Source: Leptolyngbya sp. Heron Island J (GTDB lineage Bacteria; Cyanobacteriota; Cyanobacteriia; Phormidesmidales; Phormidesmidaceae). From it: 64,000 nucleotides of DNA. The notes below the pieces were generated by a model. It was given only the letters and a program-made list of their open reading frames with translations. It did not search any database and was not told the DNA's origin. Numbering within the stretch: position 1 is the first letter of the stretch; every line of letters begins with the position of its first letter. Shown one piece after another: positions 25,949 through 35,299 of this stretch. Where the stretch lies: assembly GCF_000482245.1 (NCBI RefSeq), contig NZ_AWNH01000112.1, positions 186,001-250,000 on the forward strand. Reading direction: 5' to 3'. Made by a program: the position numbers and the translations under genes.

Positions 25949-26128
25949 CTAGTGCGTAGAACCAGTTCTCCTATTATCATCAGGCTGTCCTGAATCCGGT
26001 GGCACTGGAACAAAATCCGCTTTAGCTGATTGGCCAATCACAGAAACAATTGGCAACGCAACCAATGTAGCCACAAAAATATGTAGCCATAGTCGCTGAG
26101 TCACTCTTAAAGTAGTCGTTTTAATCAC
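25949..26128 (-). CDS. Small secreted protein, about 59 aa, DUF928-like motif
   Basis: The frame opens with a basic stretch, followed by a hydrophobic helix (LWLHIFVATLVALPIVSVIG) and the signal-peptidase-like site SAKA-D. The mature peptide is only about 22 residues (DFVPVPPDSGQPDDNRRTGS plus TH). The proline/aspartate/RRTG pattern resembles the beginning of cyanobacterial DUF928 secreted proteins as I remember them. AAGGAGG overlaps the GTG at 26128, so the exact initiator (GTG 26128, or GTG 26104 after it) is unsettled. It is 163 bases downstream of the CHASE2 kinase on the same strand, with a terminator-like palindrome after it. Confidence 0.55.
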   Translation of the reverse strand: MIKTTTLRVTQRLWLHIFVATLVALPIVSVIGQSAKADFVPVPPDSGQPDDNRRTGSTH

Positions 26129-26291
26129 CTCCTTTTTCTAACTTGTAAGTGACACTTATTCATACTTATTTTTAACTATAAATCAGACAGTTCTATATAA
26201 ATATGCACATATTTCTTCTAGTCCTTATATGATTTTTTGAGTAAAAGAACTCTTTGACCAATTGATATTTATTGTTTTATTGAACGGAGAT

Positions 26292-28262
26292 TTAAGAAAA
26301 AATTGGAAAAGTGAGCTGGCAGAAAAACCCTTTAGGTTTATTGGGCCTATGAATAAATTTTCCCTTAGTTATTTTTTCAACTTCTTTACCTATTCGTGTG
26401 CCTTCTCCGGTGCTTGCTTCACTAATATTTGCGCCAGGACCATTATCTGCAACAGTTAGCTCATAGCAGTTATCTTTTCTTTTTCCAGTAACAACTAGGC
26501 GTGTAGCTCCAACAGCATGCTTGCCTACGTTACCCAAAGCTTCTTCTAAAAACCTACATAGCTTTCGTTTGGTCTCAATACTAATCATTTCCGATTCAAT
26601 AGGGTCAAAAGATATGATTGTAAACTTAAGATCAGAAAACCCAAGAAATGGCCTTGAAAGCATGGCATCATAAACTTCTTGAAATAACTCTTGCAGAGGA
26701 ATGTCAAGGTCAAACTTAGTGCCAGCATAGCTAACATCAAGGCTATGCTTTTGGTCATTGGCATCTTGCTTAATGGATTCACCAATATAACGAATTTCTC
26801 GATTGAGATCTTCTAAGCTAAGACAGATATCCGATAGATTGATGGTCTCATCTCGACTTCTACGCAGTAGATTAGCTAGCGTTTGTAAAGGCCCATTGTG
26901 AATAGAGTCGAACACATTTTCAATAGTTTTTTTACGCTCAAGGGCTAGTTTTTCAGATAGCTGACGTTCATTGTCAAGCGCTGAGTCCAGCTGATCAATT
27001 AGTTTTATCCAACGACGTTTATTCTGAGCGTAGTTGATATAAACCAGGCCATTGGCTGTTGTGGCAACGAGAGTCGCTGACAGGGGTAGCCATAGACCGA
27101 TACGGAGCAAGAAAAGATAGCTCAGTAAAATACCTGCCAAAATAGTCAATAACAAGCTGATAAAACCGCTAATGGTGTCTTTTGAGAATCGGCCACAGCT
27201 AAGACCGAGAATGGCAAAAAATATCAAAAATACAGCTTGTATGGTTTGCTCTGTCCAGATAAGCGGTCTTTGAGACTCGATAGCTTGAACGATTTGGCTG
27301 ATGATGTGGGTTTGAATTGCGACGCCACTGACTAGTGGGGAAGCATCTAAAATACGATTAAATGCGCTAGATGGAATTACTAGATCTTGAGATAGGCCTG
27401 CCAGACTGAGAATAATGATCCTATTTTTTATAAGTTCATTTTTTTTCTCGTCAGACTCTAACAGATCACTTGCTTTAATTACGTCAAAGGGCTGTGGACT
27501 GCTTCTATAGTTAATTAAGGTTTGAATACCATAAGCTTGTTGGCCAGTGTATCCATAAATATCTGTGATTCTAGGAATTTCGCGAGACCCAAAACGCATC
27601 GTCTCCGGGTCTTTAATTCCATTTTCTAGCTTAATGATTGCATTATTTGCAATTTGAGCTTTGCTAATAAAGTGTGCTCGGGCGACTTGAATTGCAAAAG
27701 ATGTTTGAAAACTCTCAACCTCATCGTTGAGGAAAAACCCTAGTAACGCTCGACGAACGGTGCCATCCCTGTCGATTAGTAGGTCATTAAAACCAACCTG
27801 ACTAGTCAATTGCTCATCAGTGAGCCCAGCTAACGGCTCTGCTGGATTGGAGGAATAATTGTTAACCGTTATCAGACTTGGATATTGCTTCACCACCGAT
27901 AGGAGTCTATCGCGGTTATCCCCTGAAATTCGATAGGAAACGATATCTGCACCTACTACTGTTGGTTCATTGGCAAAAATAACATCTAAGATGTTGGCTA
28001 AAGAATCTACAGAAATCGTGTATCCCTTTTCAGCAGAGCCATCAACATGAGGCGGGTCAATTTGAACAATCGTAATATCTTCATCAGGTGCTTCAACTGA
28101 GAGTTGAGTATTTAGCGTTAGGAATCTATCCAACACCATTAATTCCAGAGCATGAAAAGCTCCCAAGGTTCGAGCACTCAAAACTGTCAAAATAATCCCC
28201 AAACCCCAAAGGCTCGTTCTCAGAGCATCTAAGGTTTTTCCCCAGCGAGTTGGTTCTTCCAT
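26292..28262 (-). CDS. CHASE2-domain sensor histidine kinase
   Basis: This 656-residue protein has an N-terminal helix and then an extracytoplasmic CHASE2 domain at about 40-320 (VVGADIVSYRISG, DRDGTVRRALLGF, LINYRSSPQPFDVI). Three membrane helices follow at about 340-435. A NarL-type transmitter has the phospho-acceptor region VFDSIHNGPLQTL near residue 452 and an ATPase with N-box FLEEALGNVGKHA and G-boxes VADNGPGA and GEGTRIG. It autophosphorylates on histidine in response to an unknown external signal and should pass phosphate to the upstream regulator. The start overlaps the regulator stop (TAATG), so the two are coupled. Confidence 0.92.
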   Translation of the reverse strand: MEEPTRWGKTLDALRTSLWGLGIILTVLSARTLGAFHALELMVLDRFLTLNTQLSVEAPDEDITIVQIDPPHVDGSAEKGYTISVDSLANILDVIFANEPTVVGADIVSYRISGDNRDRLLSVVKQYPSLITVNNYSSNPAEPLAGLTDEQLTSQVGFNDLLIDRDGTVRRALLGFFLNDEVESFQTSFAIQVARAHFISKAQIANNAIIKLENGIKDPETMRFGSREIPRITDIYGYTGQQAYGIQTLINYRSSPQPFDVIKASDLLESDEKKNELIKNRIIILSLAGLSQDLVIPSSAFNRILDASPLVSGVAIQTHIISQIVQAIESQRPLIWTEQTIQAVFLIFFAILGLSCGRFSKDTISGFISLLLTILAGILLSYLFLLRIGLWLPLSATLVATTANGLVYINYAQNKRRWIKLIDQLDSALDNERQLSEKLALERKKTIENVFDSIHNGPLQTLANLLRRSRDETINLSDICLSLEDLNREIRYIGESIKQDANDQKHSLDVSYAGTKFDLDIPLQELFQEVYDAMLSRPFLGFSDLKFTIISFDPIESEMISIETKRKLCRFLEEALGNVGKHAVGATRLVVTGKRKDNCYELTVADNGPGANISEASTGEGTRIGKEVEKITKGKFIHRPNKPKGFFCQLTFPIFS

Positions 28263-28951
28263 TAATCCAGCAGCCCCCGCTCGCGAGCCCGAATCTCAGT
28301 CAGACTGCGCAGGTTTTTGCCATCTTTTTTGTCAATTTCGGGGTCAATTTCTAGAACATCGTAGAGTTTGTTCCAGTAGTGACGAATAGTGCTGGGCTGT
28401 ACGTTGAGCTCTTGGGCAATCGCTTTGTCTTGAAGCCCTTCGTGAAAAGCCAAGGTAAGCACATCTAGCCATTCAGGTTTGAGTTCCACACCCGCCTGCA
28501 GCGCTTTGATACCTCGGGTGTGGCTAAAGCCCTTGAGAGCACCATCGACTCGTTGAAAAATGTCCTGACTGGACATACTTTTATCAACAATGGTAAACCC
28601 ACCCTGGTGGCTGTCAATTTCTGATCTGACTCTCACGAGAGCTTTAATATACGTGCTTTGTACAGCAATATTCTGCTCAGGGTAATGTTTCATCACCTGC
28701 CTGAGTAGCTCGATGCCAGTTTCTACCTTGGCATCCTGATGATAAGCCTCAGGAATAGATAAATCCAAAATAACCAGACTGAGGCGATGATTGGCTAGTT
28801 GCTCTAGGGTTTCTTGAGCTGTTTTAGCTGTCAAAAGCTCATAGGTTGGATAATGCTGACGCAGAATATCGATAGTGCCACTCAGCACCACTTGATGATC
28901 ATCAACGATCAGAATCTTACCGGTAGGTGCTTCGTTGCTTGTGGGGCCCAT
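28262..28951 (-). CDS. LuxR/NarL-family response regulator
   Basis: This 229-residue protein has a receiver domain at about 12-140 with acidic pair DD at 17-18, phospho-acceptor Asp63 in LVILDLSIPE and a conserved lysine in IVDKSMS. It ends with a helix-turn-helix (LAFHEGLQDKAIAQELNVQPSTIRHYW) near 165-206. It is the first gene of the operon with the CHASE2 kinase. The stop and the kinase start share a base. Likely targets are unknown. The small secreted ORFs downstream are candidates by position only. Confidence 0.92.
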   Translation of the reverse strand: MGPTSNEAPTGKILIVDDHQVVLSGTIDILRQHYPTYELLTAKTAQETLEQLANHRLSLVILDLSIPEAYHQDAKVETGIELLRQVMKHYPEQNIAVQSTYIKALVRVRSEIDSHQGGFTIVDKSMSSQDIFQRVDGALKGFSHTRGIKALQAGVELKPEWLDVLTLAFHEGLQDKAIAQELNVQPSTIRHYWNKLYDVLEIDPEIDKKDGKNLRSLTEIRARERGLLD

Positions 28952-29289
28952 GGTTCATGTTCACTGTTGATATCTGCTGTAGATGCTAAAGCATTAACGG
29001 TCAGTTGCCCCCGATATTTGACGCGTTGTTGTGGATTAGATGGCACAGCGTGTTTTGGCATTTCGTTGGACTGAAGGCAGAACGCTTCAAAAAATCGAAG
29101 ACTCTGCGCTGGCAGTACTCCTACCGTAGTTTTTGAGCCGTATTTTCGACAATAATCAAATTCTTCAAGTTATTGAATAAAAATTACGATATACCTTTGT
29201 AGTTTTCTACAAAGTTGCAAAAATATCGTTTTGAAATAGCCGGTTTTCTCCCCAAGAGACTGGACTGCAATAGAGCTAAGCAGGGCTAT
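28952..29289. other. Intergenic region upstream of the two-component operon
   Basis: No gene or clear structural element is seen in these 338 bases. The promoter of the regulator/kinase operon should lie at its left end. A short AT-rich block occurs at 29150-29220. Confidence 0.35.
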
Positions 29290-30282
29290 TTAGCTGTCTA
29301 TCTCACCTGTGAATAGGGTATCTAATGACATGGCGTTAATTCCTAGCTGTTCTGTGAGATAACGCGACAGCACATCGTTTTGTCCATGGGTGACATAAAC
29401 TGTTTTGGCTTTAGTTTCTCTAACAGTTTGAATTAGGCTAGGCCAGTCTGCATGATCTGACAAAACAAATCCTCGTTCATATCCTCGCCGTCGCCGGACT
29501 CCACGTACGGCCATCCATCCAGAGGCGAAGGCTGTTTGGGGTCGCTTAAAGCGTTTCATCCAGGAGGAATTATGACCTGATGGTGGTGCAATCACCAGAT
29601 CTCCATGAAACTTGTAGGATTTCTCCATTTGACTGGTGGGCACTGTGGGCAGCATTTGGACGCCTATCTCTCGATAAATTTCTGTCAGCGTCTGCACGGC
29701 TCCATGGACATAAACTTTTTTGTCAGTAAACTGGATCAGCTCTGCTAACACCCGTTGGGCTTTGCCAAAGGAATAGCAAAATAGTAACGATGGGCGTTCT
29801 AAATCACTTTGCCACCAATGATAAATTTGCTCGGCTGTTTCTTGACCTGACCGCCAGCGATAGATGGGCAAGCCAAAGGTGGCTTCTGTGATGTAAGTGT
29901 CACATTCCACCACTTCAAACGGTTCACAGGTGGGGTCTGCGCAGCGTTTATAGTCGCCTGAAATGACCCATACTTCATCTTTGTATTCGACTCGAATCTG
30001 GGCTGAACCGAGTACATGACCTGCTGAGTGAAATGAAACCCAGGTATTGCCGAATTTGATTTTTTCGCCATACTGAGTTGGCGTCAGGTTAATATCTTTG
30101 CCCAGACGTTTGCGTAAGATGCCTTCTGAGCTGTGAATAGCATAGTAATGGTCTGAACCGGAACGAGCATGGTCTGAATGGCCATGGGTAATCAGTGCTG
30201 TTTCTACTGAACGCCAGGGATCTACATAAAAGCGACCTGGTTCACAATACAATCCCTCTGGGCGAATGGTGATTAAACCCAT
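29290..30282 (-). CDS. Ligase-associated DNA exonuclease (metallo-beta-lactamase/beta-CASP fold)
   Basis: This 330-residue protein has the metal motif HGHSDH at 33-38, SAGHVLGSAQIRVE, SGDYKRCADPTCEPFE, and the beta-CASP-type CYSFGKAQRVLAELI, with FVLSDHADWPSL near the end. This is the pattern of proteins annotated as ligase-associated exonucleases, which usually neighbour an ATP-dependent DNA ligase and a Lhr-type helicase. Neither partner is adjacent here. The enzyme probably trims DNA or RNA ends. It is divergent from the LysR gene. Confidence 0.88.
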   Translation of the reverse strand: MGLITIRPEGLYCEPGRFYVDPWRSVETALITHGHSDHARSGSDHYYAIHSSEGILRKRLGKDINLTPTQYGEKIKFGNTWVSFHSAGHVLGSAQIRVEYKDEVWVISGDYKRCADPTCEPFEVVECDTYITEATFGLPIYRWRSGQETAEQIYHWWQSDLERPSLLFCYSFGKAQRVLAELIQFTDKKVYVHGAVQTLTEIYREIGVQMLPTVPTSQMEKSYKFHGDLVIAPPSGHNSSWMKRFKRPQTAFASGWMAVRGVRRRRGYERGFVLSDHADWPSLIQTVRETKAKTVYVTHGQNDVLSRYLTEQLGINAMSLDTLFTGEIDS

Positions 30283-30518
30283 AGTTACCGATATTTGTAG
30301 CTGCCCAGTTTCTCACTTTATGGGTACAAACTGGACAAATCAAGTGGTCTGTTGCCCGGGTTGTATGAAAGATATAGATAGATTTAATCGATTTTATTTA
30401 GCAACCTAAGGCAATATCTAGATAGATTGTGTCCATAGGCGAAACTATAGGTTTAAAGACTTTCCTTAGAGTTTTCGCTGGGATACGGTTTTTGCATCAT
30501 CCAATTCTTAGGGGCTCT

Positions 30519-31442
30519 ATGGCTGAGAGCAATCCCAATCGACTTAAACTTTCCCAACTACGGGCACTGGTGGCTATTGCTAAGACCGGTACCTTTAGTG
30601 ATGCAGCATTGCAGTTAGAACTGTCGCAATCGGCGGTGAGCCATGCGATCGCAACCCTAGAAACTGAACTCGGCGTCATTCTCTTAAATCGAGGTCGCCA
30701 AGGGGCTGTACTCACCCCTGTGGGGGAAGCTATCACCATGGAAGCTCAGCACGTACTTGAACGATTATCCAAGATTTGTCAGCAGGCTCAGCTGGCTAAA
30801 GGTCTACAATCTGGCCAGGTGCGCCTGGGTGGTTTTCGCAGTGTGGCCACCCACATTTTGCCAGCGGTCATTGAACGTTTTCGACAGCAGTATCCTGGCA
30901 TTAGCGTCACCATTGATGAATTCAGCCACTATCACCATGTGGAGGATTATCTGCGCCAGGGCCGCATCGATATTGGTTTTACCTACCTGCCCACCAGTGC
31001 AGACTTTGAAGCTTGGGAGCTGCTGCGGGATGAATACGTCGTATTATTACCGCCTGCTGCAAAACCCAGAGATGCCCAGCTGACTTGGGAGCAATTATTC
31101 AGCTATTCCTTGATTCAGACACCGCCCGGCGATGGCTGCCGCTATAACATCGAGCAATATTTGAAACGGCACAATCAATCCGTTGAGTTTGCTTATGATT
31201 TGCGAGAAGATTCCACCATTGTGAGTATGGTGCGTCGGGGGTTGGGGGCAACCATTATGGCTAAATTAGCAGCTGAGCCGATTCCGGATGACATTACAGT
31301 TGCCCAGCTACCAGAACCGTTTGAGCGGGTGATTGGGGTAGTGACTTTGGTTGACGCGCTGCAGCCACCTTCCGTATTTGCCTTTTTGGATATGATCAAG
31401 GCGGTCTGGGGGGGTAAACCAAGTGCGCCTAAAGCCGCTTAG
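30519..31442 (+). CDS. LysR family transcriptional regulator
   Basis: This 307-residue protein has an N-terminal winged helix-turn-helix (LSQLRALVAIAKTGTFSDAA, LELSQSAVSHAIATLE, LGVILLNRGRQGAVLTPVGE). An effector-binding domain begins near residue 95 (GQVRLGGFRSVATHILPAVI). The ATG at 30519, with AGGGG just upstream, is preferred over a GTG-type extension starting at 30429. LysR proteins usually control a divergent neighbour. Here that is the ligase-associated exonuclease, although regulation of that gene is only inference. The effector is unknown. Confidence 0.9.
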   Translation: MAESNPNRLKLSQLRALVAIAKTGTFSDAALQLELSQSAVSHAIATLETELGVILLNRGRQGAVLTPVGEAITMEAQHVLERLSKICQQAQLAKGLQSGQVRLGGFRSVATHILPAVIERFRQQYPGISVTIDEFSHYHHVEDYLRQGRIDIGFTYLPTSADFEAWELLRDEYVVLLPPAAKPRDAQLTWEQLFSYSLIQTPPGDGCRYNIEQYLKRHNQSVEFAYDLREDSTIVSMVRRGLGATIMAKLAAEPIPDDITVAQLPEPFERVIGVVTLVDALQPPSVFAFLDMIKAVWGGKPSAPKAA

Positions 31443-31489
31443 CATCAGAACAGCTTCTAGTTGGCGACCATTGTTGCTGCCCGGCAGGT

Positions 31490-31531
31490 AAAACTTAAAA
31501 TTCGACACTTAAAACTCAAAATTTAAAACTC
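31490..31531. repeat. AT-rich short tandem-like repeats after the LysR gene
   Basis: The block consists of degenerate repeats of AAAACTTAAAATT and ACTTAAAACTCAAAA type. It is low-complexity and probably non-coding. It lies between the LysR stop and the rhomboid GTG start. Confidence 0.5.
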
Positions 31532-31573
31532 ATCACCGACAATAGATGGGTAGCCAGCCTATCTAAATGTTCA

Positions 31574-32299
31574 GTGGTTCCTTTAAGTGACAATAATCCA
31601 ACCCGTTCAACTCCCTATGTGGTATATGGGTTGATCGTTCTCAATGTCTTGATTTTTGTATATGAGCTATCTCTCCAGGGGATGGGAGACGATGCACTGA
31701 ATCGGTTTTTTAATGTGTGGGCAATTGTCCCGGCTGAACTTACGGATAGTTTTAGGGGAGAGGCAATCAATCCAATTGGTGAATGGGTGACCTTGATTAG
31801 CTCTCAGTTTCTCCATGGTGGCTTTGCCCACCTAGGGGGTAACATGCTTTATCTTTGGATTTTTGGCAATAACATTGAAGACCAGCTGGGCCATGGTCGG
31901 TTTATTGTCTTTTATTTAGCCTGTGGGGCGCTGGCTGGATTGGCTCAGTGGATCTTTGCCCTAGAGTCTGTTGTGCCAACGTTGGGGGCAAGTGGTGCGA
32001 TCGCAGGTGTAATGGGAGCCTATATCATCCGCTTTCCCAAAGCCCAAATTCTGACACTATTGCCTTTGTTTTTTATATTTACAACCGTTCGGCTTCCTGC
32101 TGTCTTTTTTCTGGGTTGGTGGTTTATACAGCAAGCATTTTATGGAGTTGCCAGTTTGGGAGCCAACGCCGATATGGGAGCAGGCGGTATTGCCTATTGG
32201 GCCCATGCAGGTGGATTTGTCTTTGGCGTAGTTCTCGGTCCGCTCCTCGGTCTGTTTCCCAAAGGACGCGGTCCCTTCAACCAAGAACGTCGTCGTTAA
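31574..32299 (+). CDS. Rhomboid family intramembrane serine protease
   Basis: This 241-residue protein has six or seven helices. The HGGFAHLGGNMLYLWIFG segment (His86, Asn90) forms the oxyanion region. The catalytic serine is Ser140 in GASGAIAGVMGAY, and the partner His211 is in AHAGGFVFG. All required residues are present, so the protease should be active. Rhomboids cleave membrane proteins within the bilayer, and the substrate is unknown. The start is GTG 31574 (VPLSDNNPTRSTP). The C-terminus is short and basic. Confidence 0.93.
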   Translation: MVPLSDNNPTRSTPYVVYGLIVLNVLIFVYELSLQGMGDDALNRFFNVWAIVPAELTDSFRGEAINPIGEWVTLISSQFLHGGFAHLGGNMLYLWIFGNNIEDQLGHGRFIVFYLACGALAGLAQWIFALESVVPTLGASGAIAGVMGAYIIRFPKAQILTLLPLFFIFTTVRLPAVFFLGWWFIQQAFYGVASLGANADMGAGGIAYWAHAGGFVFGVVLGPLLGLFPKGRGPFNQERRR

Positions 32300-32335
32300 A
32301 GCGCGAACTTCAGATGATAGATGATACGCCCCCGG

Positions 32336-33007
32336 CTACAGTGCCGGTAGCCCAAAGTTAGGTAGTTCCAAACTATCCTGAGGTTGCTCTAAAATCGGTT
32401 CATCCGACGTCGCTGGCCCTACCTGAAAGGAATAATCCGCCCCAAATGTTTCCGGTCTGCTAAACCCTTCGTAGGTTGTCGTCTCCCCCTGATTCAAAAT
32501 CGTCAGCGTGTAGGGCACTGTCAAGCTTGCATACGCATTATTAGCAGCCGTAACATCAGTGCTAGCTAAGCTTTCTAAGCTACAGGGAATTGCCAGAGTA
32601 ACGTAAGCCACATACTGGCCATCGGGGGCTGCTCCCATTGGCCAAAAAATATTCTCGACAGGGGAAAAATTCTGAGTCTGACAAAACCCATTGGCATCCA
32701 CATCCAGTTGTCCACCCGAAGGTGATGTAGGTGAACCAAAATCAACAATGTCACCGGCTGGATCGATCACGATTAGATCCAAATCGTCGCTAGTGTTCCA
32801 ACGCAGCGTTACCTGAACATCACCAGTTTGCAATGTCGGCTCCACAGTGCTTTCATCAGGCACGACACAGAGAAGACCTAGATCATAAACTGCACCATCC
32901 TCAGCTTCGATATAGCAACCACTATGAGGGGTTTGAGCCACAACCCTGAGGGGCTGTCCCAACCACAGACTAATGCCTAAAATGAGGGGCGTTACTCCTA
33001 CTCTCAT
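32336..33007 (-). CDS. Secreted protein with a DUF2135/YfaP-like domain
   Basis: The ATG at 33007 gives a normal signal peptide (MRVGVTPLILGISLWLG, cleavage after VVA near 24). The mature part has VQVTLRWNTSDDLDLIVIDPAG, GGQLDVDANGFC, VENIFWPMGAAPDGQYVAYV and a C-terminal beta-rich end. This pattern (LDL..P, GG-LDVD, E-I-WP) recalls the DUF2135 domain, and the assignment is by recollection. An in-frame GTG at 33067 would precede the signal with 20 extra residues. Cysteines at about 31, 47, 109 and 141 could form disulphides in the periplasm. The function is not known. Confidence 0.7.
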   Translation of the reverse strand: MRVGVTPLILGISLWLGQPLRVVAQTPHSGCYIEAEDGAVYDLGLLCVVPDESTVEPTLQTGDVQVTLRWNTSDDLDLIVIDPAGDIVDFGSPTSPSGGQLDVDANGFCQTQNFSPVENIFWPMGAAPDGQYVAYVTLAIPCSLESLASTDVTAANNAYASLTVPYTLTILNQGETTTYEGFSRPETFGADYSFQVGPATSDEPILEQPQDSLELPNFGLPAL

Positions 33008-33204
33008 ACAGTCGATATATTGCATAACATGTTGCACTATTAATTTTTCCGACATGGAGATTGTCACGATTTTAGTGCTTGTCTAAAAACTCATCCAACG
33101 TAGCGAGCAGAGTATAGCAATTTCCATATGTACGCTAGACAGAAACTAAGAGGATGTGTTATCCATGAGCACATTCATCCATCGCGCCAGCGTTTCGGTT
33201 CCCC

Positions 33205-34020
33205 ATGAACTCTATTCTTGCTATCCTCTCATTGATCATTATTGGCTATTCGGTTGGCTCTGTCAGGGTTGTCAAAGAAGGCAATGCAGCTTTGATAGAG
33301 CGATTGGGACGGTATCGTTCCACTTTAGAACCAGGTGTAAATTTCATTGTGCCGCTGTTAGATTCTTTGGTGATTGAGGATACGCTGCGGGAGCAAATTT
33401 TAGATATTGAGCCGAGGAGTGCGACCACTCGCGACAACGTCAACGTTGAAATCGATGCAGTTATTTACTGGCGTATTCTAGACCTTGAAAAAACTTACTA
33501 TGCGATTGAAGACGTCGAAACTGCAATTCAAGAATTAGTTGTCACAACACTGCGCTCTGAAATCGGTAAGATGGACCTCCAGGAGACTTTCTCTTCAAGG
33601 GAAGCCATTAACAAAGCTCTGCTCGATGTGCTGGATGAGGCGACCGAACCTTGGGGTGTAAAGGTAAATCGTGTCGAAGTTCAAGAGATTAAAATTCCAT
33701 CTGAAGTAGAAGAATCAATGCGGCTAGAGCAGGCAGCCGAGATTGCCAAACGCGCAGCTATCACTAAAGCTGAGGGACAGAAAGAAGCAGCCATTCTTGA
33801 AGCAGAAGGTAATGTCCAGTCGATGCGTCTGATTGCCCAAGCATTTGATGGTCAGTTAAGCCAGGGCGATATTTTGAAATTTTTGATTGCTCAGCGTTAT
33901 GTCGATGCTAACCAAAAGCTGGGCGAGAGCGATAACTCCAAGGTTGTCTTTATGGATCCTCGGGCATTGACTGAAGGCTTAGTCGATCTGATTAACGAAA
34001 ATCCCGAAGCTCACAACTAA
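33205..34020 (+). CDS. SPFH/band-7 (stomatin-like) membrane protein
   Basis: This 271-residue protein has an N-terminal helix at about 3-18. The band-7 domain follows at about 20-190 (KEGNAALIERLGRYRSTLEPGVNFIVPLLD, VNVEIDAVIYWRILD, LRSEIGKMDLQETFSSREAIN). A coiled region of AEIAKRAAITKAEGQKEAAILEAEG type comes next. Stomatin-like proteins form oligomeric rafts and often regulate membrane proteases or channels. The usual NfeD-type partner is not adjacent. It is divergent from the DUF2135 gene. The protein is membrane-anchored from the N-terminus, with the bulk on the cytosolic side by analogy. Confidence 0.92.
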   Translation: MNSILAILSLIIIGYSVGSVRVVKEGNAALIERLGRYRSTLEPGVNFIVPLLDSLVIEDTLREQILDIEPRSATTRDNVNVEIDAVIYWRILDLEKTYYAIEDVETAIQELVVTTLRSEIGKMDLQETFSSREAINKALLDVLDEATEPWGVKVNRVEVQEIKIPSEVEESMRLEQAAEIAKRAAITKAEGQKEAAILEAEGNVQSMRLIAQAFDGQLSQGDILKFLIAQRYVDANQKLGESDNSKVVFMDPRALTEGLVDLINENPEAHN

Positions 34021-34177
34021 AAAGCCAGAATTAGGATGGCAGACTAACCAGTCATTTTAAGGCCAACTGTGTTGACCCAAAAAGTGACTGATGGCATTGT
34101 GCTGTTAGTCAGCCTAAATCTTCTAATATGGAGGTTCCGAGTTATTGCTCCGGAGCTGTTTTCCACTGTCTTTACCC

Positions 34178-35233
34178 ATGGTTTCTACCCTCGATGATGC
34201 CATCGTCACCCAATCTCAGCGGCCTCTGTTGGGCATGAATCAATCCGAATTGACTGCTTGGGTGCAGGCTCAGGGGCAGCCAGCTTACCGGGGTAAGCAA
34301 CTGCATCAGTGGGTATACGACAAAGGTGTACGTTCTCTAGCTGATATTACGGTTTTTCCAAAAAACTGGCGTCAAGCCATGGAGAAGGTCTCCATTGGGC
34401 GTTCTGTAATTCATTACCGATCCGTTGCTGCTGACGAGACGGTTAAGTTTTTGTTGCGCTTAGACGATGGACAGATTATTGAAACCGTGGGTATGCCTAC
34501 CGAGAAACGTCTGACGGTATGTGTGTCATCCCAGGTGGGGTGTCCCATGGCTTGTGATTTTTGCGCCACCGGTAAAGGGGGACTCGTTCGCAATTTGGCT
34601 ACCCATGAAATTGTTGATCAGGTGTTGACGGTACAAGCAGCCTTTGAACAACGGGTCAGCAATATTGTCTTTATGGGCATGGGAGAACCCCTAATCAATG
34701 CTCAAAATGTGGTGGCAGCTGTAAAATGTCTCAACCATGATATTGGTATTGGTCAGCGCAGTATCACCATCTCTACCGTAGGCATTCCAGGTCAAATTCG
34801 TCGATTAGCCAAGCATCAGTTACAAGTAACGTTGGCTGTTAGTCTCCATGGGTCGAATCAATCCCTACGAACCCAGCTAATTCCCAGCGCGCAACAGTAT
34901 CAACTCACTGATTTACTCGATGAGTGTCGTGAATATGTGGCTGTGACTGGTCGTCGCGTCACATTTGAATACATTTTGCTAGCAGGGTTAAATGATTCTG
35001 AGGTACATGCAGCTGAGCTAGCTCAGCTACTGCGCGGTTTTCAGAGCCATGTGAACTTGATTCCCTACAATCCCATTAGTGAGGTAGATTACCAGCGACC
35101 TTCACGTAAACGGGTTAACCAATTCACTAATAGTTTGAAGGCATCGGGAATTGCTGTGAGTGTACGCTATTCGAGAGGTTTGGAAAAGGATGCCGCCTGT
35201 GGGCAATTGCGAGCATCCAAGATCGAACCTTAG
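34178..35233 (+). CDS. rlmN: Dual-specificity 23S rRNA (A2503) / tRNA (A37) methyltransferase RlmN
   Basis: This 351-residue radical-SAM enzyme has the [11 protein letters not shown] cluster motif at about 122-132 (Cys122, 126, 129). A conserved catalytic Cys is near 341 (DAACGQLRA), and other motifs are [30 protein letters not shown] and [16 protein letters not shown]. It methylates C2 of adenine in 23S rRNA and some tRNAs. The ATG at 34178 is preferred over an in-frame TTG at 34145, because the extra 11 residues are not typical. The gene follows stomatin and precedes a convergent zinc-ribbon gene. Confidence 0.95.
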   Translation: MVSTLDDAIVTQSQRPLLGMNQSELTAWVQAQGQPAYRGKQLHQWVYDKGVRSLADITVFPKNWRQAMEKVSIGRSVIHYRSVAADETVKFLLRLDDGQIIETVGMPTEKRLTVCVSSQVGCPMACDFCATGKGGLVRNLATHEIVDQVLTVQAAFEQRVSNIVFMGMGEPLINAQNVVAAVKCLNHDIGIGQRSITISTVGIPGQIRRLAKHQLQVTLAVSLHGSNQSLRTQLIPSAQQYQLTDLLDECREYVAVTGRRVTFEYILLAGLNDSEVHAAELAQLLRGFQSHVNLIPYNPISEVDYQRPSRKRVNQFTNSLKASGIAVSVRYSRGLEKDAACGQLRASKIEP

Positions 35234-35299
35234 CTAATGGTCAAGAAAACATACATTTCAGTGTCTCAAGTTAGGGTTTCAAAACCTTTATAGTCCAGG

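Larger units (their letters stand above)
24938..26291. other. Long gap with several candidate small ORFs and a perfect palindrome
   Basis: These 1354 bases lie between the HlyD gene and the CHASE2 kinase. They are AT-rich in the right half. Four small reading frames with ribosome sites (25126-25212 plus strand; 25280-25402, 25459-25605 and 25949-26128 minus strand) and a 32-base perfect palindrome at 25885-25916 are listed separately. Nothing else was recognised. Confidence 0.5.
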
